Source of the DNA: Pseudomonadota bacterium
GTDB lineage: Bacteria > Pseudomonadota > Gammaproteobacteria > GCA-001735895
Reading direction: 5' to 3'
DNA: 6,625 bases
Assembly: GCA_022545625.1 (NCBI GenBank)
Contig: JACZQS010000137.1
Span: 1-6,625 of the forward strand
In this document: positions 1 to 5,458 of the stretch, in pieces
Position numbering within the stretch: position 1 is the first letter of the stretch
Layout: each line of letters starts with the position of its first letter
Notes under the pieces: model-generated
The model's database searches: none
What the model saw: the letters and a program-made list of their open reading frames with translations, nothing else
Told to the model about the DNA's origin: nothing
Program-made: the position numbers and the translations under genes

Positions 1-1
1 G

Positions 2-694
2 CCTTTGCTCGGGGTCCCGGTTGCCTTCATCGTCATGTGGGGTATAGGTTGGGTGGCCTATAAGCTGGTCATTTCACGCGTGATCGAGCGTGATTTATTC
101 ACTTCCCTGCTGGCTACCTTCGGACTCGCGATCATGATGGCGCAGATTCTCAACCTGCTGTTTGGTTCGGATACCCAGAGCGTCGATCTCGGTTATGACA
201 CGCTTTATTTCGCCGATGGATTAATCGACGTGCCGATAGCCAAATTGATAGGCGTTCTGATGGCTGCCGCACTGGCGGCAAGTGTCATTTGGTTTATGAA
301 AACCAGCCGCATGGGTCAGGCGATTCGGGCGACCGCACAGGATGCCCGCGCGGCACGCGTGATGGGCATAGACACTGAGAAGGTGTATGCATTCACCTTT
401 TCACTGAATTCAGCTATTTGTGGCGCGGCTGGGGCGATTATCGTGATGGTCTGGTTGATCCAGCCTTTTTATGGCATTGCCTATGCGATCCGCGCATTTG
501 TCATTGTGACTGCGGCCGGTCTTGGAAATCTACCCGGCGTTATCGCCGCGGGGCTTGGTATTGGGGCGCTCGAACAATTCGGCGCACATATATTTGGTAT
601 CGGTTATCAGCAGGCTATTGCGGTACTGTTGCTGTTGCTCGTGTTAATTATTCGCCTGATTCTGCAGCGGCGAAATCGGCAGGTATTAAAGTAG
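2..694 (+). CDS. livH: HAAT-family ABC transporter permease LivH (5' partial)
   Basis: This is one of the two inner-membrane permease subunits of a branched-chain amino acid type ABC importer (BPD_transp_2 family). The reading frame is open from the window edge, so the N-terminus is missing. About 230 residues are visible against roughly 290-310 in the family, so perhaps 60-80 residues and the first membrane helices lie outside. The visible part is dominated by hydrophobic helices and contains the family's cytoplasmic coupling-loop motif SRMGQAIRATAQD followed by ARVMGID (visible residues about 102-124), which contacts the ATPases. A conserved helix pair and the stretch GLGNLPGVIAAGLGIGALEQ follow, then a basic C-terminal tail (LQRRNRQ). 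The gene ends 10 bases before livM and is the first visible member of a five-gene operon. The family is clear; the substrate is not, because the binding protein is absent from the window. Confidence 0.93.
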   Translation, partial: PLLGVPVAFIVMWGIGWVAYKLVISRVIERDLFTSLLATFGLAIMMAQILNLLFGSDTQSVDLGYDTLYFADGLIDVPIAKLIGVLMAAALAASVIWFMKTSRMGQAIRATAQDARAARVMGIDTEKVYAFTFSLNSAICGAAGAIIVMVWLIQPFYGIAYAIRAFVIVTAAGLGNLPGVIAAGLGIGALEQFGAHIFGIGYQQAIAVLLLLLVLIIRLILQRRNRQVLK

Positions 695-704
695 ACGATT
701 ACTG

Positions 705-1742
705 ATGGCTAGAAACAAGATCATTCTGTACGCACTGTCACTGGCCATTACTTTGATAGCTCCATTTGCGTTCCCGGCTTATGGCACACAGTTGGCAACC
801 CTGTGGTTAATGATCATAGTCGCATTGACCTGGGATATGACTGGCGGGCAAATGGGATATAACTCGCTCGGTAATATATTCTTTTACGGCACCGGCATGT
901 ACGTTGCGGCTGTAATTTCAATAGGCCTGGTCTACGATGTTGGCGATTATACCAATGCCGCGGGTGGTGGTATCTATGAGTTTACCGATGCCCAGTATTT
1001 TGGGGGACTATTTCTCGGTATTCTCGGTGCAGGGATATTTTGTTCTATCACGGCAGTATTGATTGGCTATGTGACATTCGGTCTGAGAGGGCCGTATTTC
1101 GCGATCGGCACGCTGGGCGTGGCCATCGCCGCCGGTGAACTGGTGTCCAACTGGGAATGGGTCGGCGGGGGACAGGGTATCGCCTTGCCGGTGTACCCTG
1201 GCGATCTGGATATAGGCAAGATATTCTTTTACTTTTTATTTGCTGCCATAGGCGTTAGCGTGTTCATTTTCGTCCGGTGGCTTTACGGCACACGATTTGG
1301 CGCCGCGATTAATGCGATTCGCGACGACGAGGAAAAGGCGGATGCGATGGGCATACATGCGCTGCGTTATAAACTCATCACCTGGGCGATGGCTGCTTTT
1401 TTTGTCGGCATGGCTGGTGGTATATCGGCTTTTCAACTGATCCATTTCGAGCCGCTGGAATCCGCCTACCAGACGATCAACCTGGGTATTTTCATGGTGG
1501 TGTGCGTATTGCTCGGTGGTAAGGGTACCCTCTGGGGGCCTGTCGTCGGTGCGATTCTATTCCACCTGTTCAAGGAGGTCACCTGGAATTACTTTCTCGG
1601 TTGGCAATGGGTTGCACTCGGTGCGCTTATTGTCGTTACCGTGGTTTATTTCCAGGATGGCGTGATGGGCTGGTTAATGCATAAACGCCCCGAGTGGTTT
1701 GGCATCAAGGTGGAAGCTAAAGTGGCTGAGGAGGCAAAATGA
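705..1742 (+). CDS. livM: HAAT-family ABC transporter permease LivM
   Basis: This is the second inner-membrane permease of the importer, 345 residues, a normal length for LivM. Residues 45-70 (TGGQMGYNSLGNIFFYGTG) occupy the place of the usual family motif GxxGxxSLGHAxFFGIGAY, but Gly-Asn replaces Gly-His and Tyr-Gly-Thr-Gly replaces Phe-Gly-Ile-Gly. GLRGPYFAIGTLG (126-138) is the classic LivM signature. The coupling loop runs from INAIRDDEEKADAMGI, with R206 at its centre. GGKGTLWGPVVGAILF near residue 270-285 is the conserved penultimate-helix motif. A loop of about 23 residues (77-99, polar, Gly- and Tyr-rich), expected to face the periplasm, seems longer than in classical LivM. The start has no strong Shine-Dalgarno and follows livH after 10 bases, so translational coupling is likely. 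The last four bases overlap livG as ATGA. Confidence 0.95.
   Translation: MARNKIILYALSLAITLIAPFAFPAYGTQLATLWLMIIVALTWDMTGGQMGYNSLGNIFFYGTGMYVAAVISIGLVYDVGDYTNAAGGGIYEFTDAQYFGGLFLGILGAGIFCSITAVLIGYVTFGLRGPYFAIGTLGVAIAAGELVSNWEWVGGGQGIALPVYPGDLDIGKIFFYFLFAAIGVSVFIFVRWLYGTRFGAAINAIRDDEEKADAMGIHALRYKLITWAMAAFFVGMAGGISAFQLIHFEPLESAYQTINLGIFMVVCVLLGGKGTLWGPVVGAILFHLFKEVTWNYFLGWQWVALGALIVVTVVYFQDGVMGWLMHKRPEWFGIKVEAKVAEEAK
1728..1734 (+). promoter_or_regulatory. Shine-Dalgarno site of livG
   Basis: GAGGAGG lies inside the 3' end of livM, with four bases between it and the livG ATG. It fixes the livG start at 1739, where start and livM stop overlap as ATGA, and it is the strongest ribosome-binding site visible in the operon. 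Ribosomes finishing livM are placed to restart on livG. Confidence 0.8.
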
Positions 1743-2482
1743 GCTCGATTATTGAGGTTCAGGGTGTTTCCAAAGCCTTCGGTGGTGTGGTCGCTAACAA
1801 GGAGGTCTCTCTGTCGGTCAAGCAGGGCGGAATCACGGGCCTGATCGGTCCGAATGGTTCGGGCAAAACCACGCTGTTTAATTCGGTTGTCGGCTATCAT
1901 CCAATCGATGCGGGATCGATCAAGTTCGAGGGCAAGGAGGTTTCCAAGTTACCCGTGCAGGAAATAGCCCGCCTCGGGTTATTGCGCACTTTCCAGCAGA
2001 CACGCATTTACGGGAAGATGAATGGTGTTGAGAATATGCTGATATCGCTGCCACATCGCAAGATGAGTATTTGGGATGCGCTAAAATCCTATTCCAGCGA
2101 AGATTACGAAAGGGCTGATCATTTGCTCGAGTTTGTGGGTCTGTACGAAAAAAGAAAGCTTAAAAGTGGCGACCTTTCCTTTGGCCAGCAAAAGTTGCTC
2201 GAATTCGCGATGGCCTTGATGAATGAACCGACCTGTCTTTTGCTGGACGAACCCACGGCTGGTATCAATCCTACCCTGATCAACGGTTTGATCGATCGTT
2301 TAAAGCGGGCGAATGCAGAATTTGGAATTACTCTGTTTATCATTGAACACAATATGCGCGTGATCATGAGTATGGCTGAGACTATCTACTGTATGGCCCA
2401 CGGTGAAATGCTGGCACAGGGAACTCCCGATGAAATTCAGAATGACCAGCGGGTGATCGATGCATATTTGGGAGCGCATTAA
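1739..2482 (+). CDS. livG: HAAT-family ABC transporter ATPase LivG
   Basis: This is one of the paired cytoplasmic ATPases that drive the LivHM permeases, 247 residues, close to the usual 250-260. All nucleotide-binding motifs are present in order: an aromatic A-loop position at F14, Walker A GPNGSGKTT (37-45), Q-loop Gln at Q86 in FQQTRIYGKMNGVENML, ABC signature LSFGQQ (146-151), Walker B ending L169-D170-E171 with the LivG-typical follow-on PTAGINP, and the H-loop His H204 in IIEHNMR. It is therefore expected to be a catalytically competent ATPase. The LSFGQQKLLEFAMAL and EHNMRVIMSMAETI wording separates it from LivF. The start is supported by a strong Shine-Dalgarno just upstream and a 4-base overlap with livM. 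It abuts livF with no spacer. Confidence 0.96.
   Translation: MSSIIEVQGVSKAFGGVVANKEVSLSVKQGGITGLIGPNGSGKTTLFNSVVGYHPIDAGSIKFEGKEVSKLPVQEIARLGLLRTFQQTRIYGKMNGVENMLISLPHRKMSIWDALKSYSSEDYERADHLLEFVGLYEKRKLKSGDLSFGQQKLLEFAMALMNEPTCLLLDEPTAGINPTLINGLIDRLKRANAEFGITLFIIEHNMRVIMSMAETIYCMAHGEMLAQGTPDEIQNDQRVIDAYLGAH
2470..2474 (+). promoter_or_regulatory. Shine-Dalgarno site of livF, supports the long N-terminus
   Basis: GGGAG inside the 3' end of livG, eight bases before the ATG at 2483, is a plausible ribosome-binding site. It matters because it supports translation from 2483 and hence the unusual N-terminal extension of LivF. The only other in-frame candidate I found ahead of the ABC domain is a GTG at 2549 (residue 23), which would still leave an extension. 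Confidence 0.6.
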
Positions 2483-3355
2483 ATGAGCGACAGCGACAAC
2501 AAGAAAGCCAGCGGGTACCATGGCGGCGGTGTCGACTCGGTTATCTCGGTGGAAGAAGTCAACCGCCAGGCGGCGGCAATTGCCGAAGACATCAGTCTCG
2601 AGCAACTGGATGAACTCGCCGGAAATGAATCGCATGTATCGATTAATAATCTGGTCGCAGGCTATGGGCAGATGGAAATTCTGCACAACTTCAACCTGCG
2701 AGTGGGCAAGGCGCAGTCATTGTGCCTGATCGGCCCCAATGGCGCGGGGAAATCCACCATACTACATGCGATATTCGGCTTTAATCGTATTTTTTCCGGA
2801 TCGATAGAAATTGGGTCGGGCGACGAAAGGCTCGATGTCACGAGTCTGACCCCCAATCAAAAACTCTCGCAGGCGGGGATTGCCTATATATTACAGGACA
2901 AGTCGATTTTCCCCGGGATGACCGTAGAGGAGAATCTATGGATGGGCGGTTTTCTGAAAGATAAACCGCAGCAAGCCAAGGAGGCTGCGGAAAAGGTTTT
3001 TGATAAGTACTCACGGCTTGCCGATAGGCGAAAACACAAGGCAGGGGTACTTTCGGGCGGCGAACGCCGTTTGCTAGAAATCTCGCGCGCGCTGGTGATG
3101 AATCCTGAAATATTACTGGTCGATGAGCCCTCGATAGGCCTCGAGCCCCGTTTCATTGATATGGTGTTTGAGATCCTCGATGACCTGCAAAACACCGAGG
3201 GCAAGACCATCATCATGGTCGAGCAAAATGCCAAGAAAGGTCTCGAGTTTGCCGATATCGGATATGTGCTGGTTTCCGGCGAACTCGCTATCGCCGGTAA
3301 AGGCGATGACCTGCTGAAAAACCCGAAAGTGGGCGAGCTTTTCCTCGGGGGTTAA
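2483..3355 (+). CDS. livF: HAAT-family ABC transporter ATPase LivF with N-terminal extension
   Basis: This is the second ATPase of the importer. The ABC domain starts near residue 50 and has an A-loop tyrosine (Y61), Walker A GPNGAGKST (84-92), Q-loop Q138 in ILQDKSIFPGMTVEENL, signature LSGGERR (190-196), Walker B with V213-D214-E215 followed by PSIGLEP, and E247-Q248 in MVEQNAKKG, where Gln replaces the H-loop His. That Gln is normal for LivF and helps to identify it. The protein is 290 residues against about 235 for typical LivF. The difference is a polar, acidic N-terminal stretch of about 50 residues: a flexible start (SDSDNKKASGYHGGG), then a likely amphipathic helix region (VEEVNRQAAAIAEDISLEQLDELAG). 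I see no known domain in it. The gene sits flush against livG and dmlA with no spacer on either side. Confidence 0.95.
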   Translation: MSDSDNKKASGYHGGGVDSVISVEEVNRQAAAIAEDISLEQLDELAGNESHVSINNLVAGYGQMEILHNFNLRVGKAQSLCLIGPNGAGKSTILHAIFGFNRIFSGSIEIGSGDERLDVTSLTPNQKLSQAGIAYILQDKSIFPGMTVEENLWMGGFLKDKPQQAKEAAEKVFDKYSRLADRRKHKAGVLSGGERRLLEISRALVMNPEILLVDEPSIGLEPRFIDMVFEILDDLQNTEGKTIIMVEQNAKKGLEFADIGYVLVSGELAIAGKGDDLLKNPKVGELFLGG

Positions 3356-4426
3356 ATGTCATCCGCTTATCAGGTTGCAGTCATCCCAGGTGATGGCATA
3401 GGTAAGGAAGTCGTTCCCGAGGGAATCAAGGTTCTTGAGACGGTATCCCGGAATTTCGAACTATCATTCGAGTGGAAACATTTCGACTGGAACTGTGAGC
3501 GTTACCTGGAAAGCGGTGCGATGATGCCTGAGGATGGAATCCAGCAACTCAGCAGCTTCGATGCAATTTTCCTCGGTGCGGTAGGTTTCCCAACGGTACT
3601 CGATCACGTCTCTCTATGGGGATTGTTAATCCCGATCCGCCGTGAATTTCAGCAGTATATAAACCTGCGGCCGGTTCGGCTATTCGAAGGCATGCAATGC
3701 CCGCTGGTGGGCAAAAAACCCGGAGACATCGACTTTTTCGTCGTTCGTGAAAACTGTGAGGGAGAGTACTCCAATATTGGTGGACGGCTTAATGCCGGGA
3801 CCGAGGACGAAATGGTCATGCAACAATCGGTTTTTACCCGTAAAGGGGTCGATCGGGTTTTGCACTATGCTTTTGAGCTTGCCCAGTCACGCAAGGCGAA
3901 GCGTTTAACCTCGGCGACAAAGTCGAACGGTATTATCCATACCATGCCATATTGGGATGAGCGTGTCGTAGCGATGGCAAAAAATTATCCGGATATCGAA
4001 CTAGATAAATACCACATCGATATACTGGTTTCGCATTTCGTCAATAAGCCCGAGATATTCGATGTCGTCGTTGGTTCTAACTTGTTTGGCGATATTCTCT
4101 CTGATCTTGGCCCGGGCATTACCGGAACCATCGGTATAGCGCCTTCAGCGAATATCAATCCCGAGGGTAATTTTCCATCGATGTTCGAGCCGGTTCATGG
4201 TTCGGCACCCGATATCGCGGGCCAGGGAATCGCTAATCCGATAGGGCAAATCTGGTCGGCTGCGATGATGCTCGATCATCTTGGGCATCGAGACGCACAC
4301 GATGCGATCATACGTGCTATCGAGGATGTGATTCGTGAGCGCAAAGCATTGACACCCGACCTGGGTGGAACGGCTAGCTGTGTACAGTGTGGTGATGCGG
4401 TGGTAGCCAGTTTAGCCGCCCAATAA
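3356..4426 (+). CDS. dmlA: Tartrate/D-malate dehydrogenase family protein (DmlA/TtuC)
   Basis: This is a cytoplasmic NAD-dependent metal-requiring beta-decarboxylating dehydrogenase of the isocitrate/isopropylmalate dehydrogenase superfamily. Family members oxidise D-malate to pyruvate and CO2, or act on tartrate. It has 356 residues against 361 as I recall for E. coli DmlA, with strong similarity throughout. Visible motifs are IPGDGIGKEV (10-19), substrate-binding arginines in NLRPVR (R105, R108) and R131 in RENCEGEYS, catalytic Tyr Y138, catalytic Lys K189 in TSATKSNG, metal-binding Asp D222, D246 and D250, and the NAD-binding segment FEPVHGSAPDI (H281-D286). Wording such as DHVSLWGLLIPIRREFQQYINLRP favours DmlA/TtuC over LeuB or Icd. 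Small oddities are Cys134, where DmlA has Thr, and a C-terminal CVQC (342-345). It starts directly after the livF stop codon with only a weak G-rich ribosome site, so coupling to livF is likely. Tartrate versus D-malate preference cannot be read from sequence; ttuC is an equally fair name. Confidence 0.9.
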   Translation: MSSAYQVAVIPGDGIGKEVVPEGIKVLETVSRNFELSFEWKHFDWNCERYLESGAMMPEDGIQQLSSFDAIFLGAVGFPTVLDHVSLWGLLIPIRREFQQYINLRPVRLFEGMQCPLVGKKPGDIDFFVVRENCEGEYSNIGGRLNAGTEDEMVMQQSVFTRKGVDRVLHYAFELAQSRKAKRLTSATKSNGIIHTMPYWDERVVAMAKNYPDIELDKYHIDILVSHFVNKPEIFDVVVGSNLFGDILSDLGPGITGTIGIAPSANINPEGNFPSMFEPVHGSAPDIAGQGIANPIGQIWSAAMMLDHLGHRDAHDAIIRAIEDVIRERKALTPDLGGTASCVQCGDAVVASLAAQ

Positions 4427-5317
4427 CAATATAATAATACTACCCATAATCAGCGCTATGCCGAGAACTTCGGCGCGGCCAACTTTTTCCCGAAACCAGA
4501 AAAGTGTGACGATAAAGGTAAATACCAGTTCTATCTGGCCCAGGGCCCGAACATAGCTCGCGTTTTGTAGAGTAAACGCAGAGAACCAGCCAATCGAAGC
4601 CACCCCGCCACTAATACCCACAAGGCAGGCTGGACGCCAGTAGATGAATACCTTTCTGAATTCCTCGAAATCCCGCAGTGCCAAACTAATACCCATCACC
4701 AGGGTCTGTATTACGAGCACGATAAACAGGGTAAATGCCGCTGCGATCAGGAACTGGTCATGTTGCAGGGACAGGGCAGCCGCGCGAAACAATACCACAC
4801 TGAGACCAAGCCATGCGGCGCAACCCAGGCCAATCAGGGTTGATTTCTGTCCCAGCCCTGTTAGTGCATTGGCAACCGATAGTTTCGATTGACCAACGCT
4901 CAAAACAATTAAGCCGAGCGCACTGACCGCTATCGCAATTACCACAGCACTGGTCAATGTATCACCCAGTAGTAGCAGACCGAATATTGCCACCATTATG
5001 GTTTCGAGTTTGGAAAGTGTTGTTCCCACTGCAAAATTTCGAAATGAAAATAGCCACAGTAAAAACACGGTAAACAGAATCTGGCAGATACCGCCTAGAA
5101 GCGCATATAGAAGGAACTGTGGGTTGGTATCGGGGAGGGGCGCCTGGGTATAGGCCGCAAGCCCGCTGAGATAGATCAGCGCGATGGGCAGTGCATAGAG
5201 AAATCGCACATAGGCAGCGCCGAGTGTGGATAGCTTGCCACTCAAGTGCTTTTGCAAGGCTGAACGAATATTTTGAAAAAAGGCCGCGCCGATCGTCAGC
5301 GGTATCCAGAGTTCCAT
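4412..5317 (-). CDS. EamA/DMT-family membrane transporter
   Basis: This is a complete 301-residue inner-membrane protein of the drug/metabolite transporter superfamily, with two EamA repeats and about ten predicted helices. The first repeat covers roughly residues 3-142 and ends with the typical GTTLSKLETIMVAIFGLLLLGDTL (98-121). The second covers roughly 160-300 and carries the matching SYVRALGQIELVFTFIVTLFWFREKV (254-279). QKHLSGKLSTLGAAYVRFLYALP (22-44) matches the family N-terminal region, so the ATG at 5317 is a convincing start even though no Shine-Dalgarno is visible before it. The short gap before the start (GGCACTGACCC in the coding direction) is followed outward by a 29-bp perfect palindrome. 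The gene converges on dmlA and overlaps its 3' end by 15 bases. Family members export or import small metabolites or amino acids; the substrate here cannot be assigned. Confidence 0.92.
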   Translation of the reverse strand: MELWIPLTIGAAFFQNIRSALQKHLSGKLSTLGAAYVRFLYALPIALIYLSGLAAYTQAPLPDTNPQFLLYALLGGICQILFTVFLLWLFSFRNFAVGTTLSKLETIMVAIFGLLLLGDTLTSAVVIAIAVSALGLIVLSVGQSKLSVANALTGLGQKSTLIGLGCAAWLGLSVVLFRAAALSLQHDQFLIAAAFTLFIVLVIQTLVMGISLALRDFEEFRKVFIYWRPACLVGISGGVASIGWFSAFTLQNASYVRALGQIELVFTFIVTLFWFREKVGRAEVLGIALIMGSIIILLLGG

Positions 5318-5328
5318 GGGTCAGTGCC

Positions 5329-5392
5329 GGTAATTCGGGGGACAGTATACTTATTTCGCGCGTGAAATAAGTATACTGTCCCCCGAATTACC
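5329..5392. repeat. Perfect 29-bp inverted repeat (REP/MITE-like palindrome)
   Basis: The left arm at 5329-5357 begins GGTAATTCGGGGGACAG and ends TATACTTATTTC. The right arm at 5364-5392 is its exact reverse complement. The six-base centre is GCGCGT. All 29 pairs match, and pairing stops at both outer edges (C at 5328 and C at 5393). Each arm contains AGTATACT, itself a palindrome. Such a perfect long stem is not expected by chance between two genes. From memory, GGGGACAGTATACTTA-type sequences recur as palindromes in gammaproteobacterial genomes, often near REP-associated tyrosine (Y1-family) transposases. No transposase is in this window, so this would be a non-autonomous copy. No clear target-site duplication flanks it. 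There is no T-run directly after the stem on either strand, so it is not a standard intrinsic terminator. Confidence 0.9.
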
Positions 5393-5411
5393 CAAGCAGT
5401 CATTTTCATCA

Positions 5412-5450
5412 CCAGGTAACCAAGAAATCACAACGACAATTAATACCTGG
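5412..5450. promoter_or_regulatory. Candidate operator: 7-bp inverted repeat upstream of the MFS gene
   Basis: CCAGGTA at 5412-5418 is mirrored exactly by TACCTGG at 5444-5450, with 25 bases between them, in the leader just ahead of the MFS start at 5459. A third CCTGG occurs at 5454-5458, directly abutting the ATG. Spacing of about three helical turns between half-site centres would suit a dimeric or looping regulator, but a 7-bp match can arise by chance. I found no convincing -35/-10 pair nearby. Confidence 0.25.
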
Positions 5451-5458
5451 CTGCCTGG

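Noticed and set aside
2119..3234. Several minus-strand open frames across livG and livF (for example 2300-2686 and 2884-3234)
   Set aside because: They are antisense shadows of two ATPases whose motifs are fully intact on the + strand, and their products resemble no family I recognise.
4460..4488. Possible terminator for the dmlA operon: GCCGA/TCGGC stem followed by a run of five T
   Set aside because: The stem is only 5 bp and the T-run begins about ten bases after it. The stretch lies inside conserved EamA coding sequence (the FREKVGRAEVLG region), which explains the sequence.
4644..4892. Open reading frame of 82 codons on the + strand inside the EamA region
   Set aside because: It is antisense to a well-supported membrane protein, with a low-complexity Arg/Asn/Ala composition and no ribosome site of note.
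5329..5392. The long palindrome as a bidirectional intrinsic terminator
   Set aside because: It lies between divergent genes, where neither transcript ends, and no T-run follows the stem on either strand.
5322..5400. CAGT on both sides of the palindrome as a target-site duplication
   Set aside because: The copies (5322-5325 and 5397-5400) are four bases long and neither directly adjoins the palindrome edge, so chance is the better explanation.
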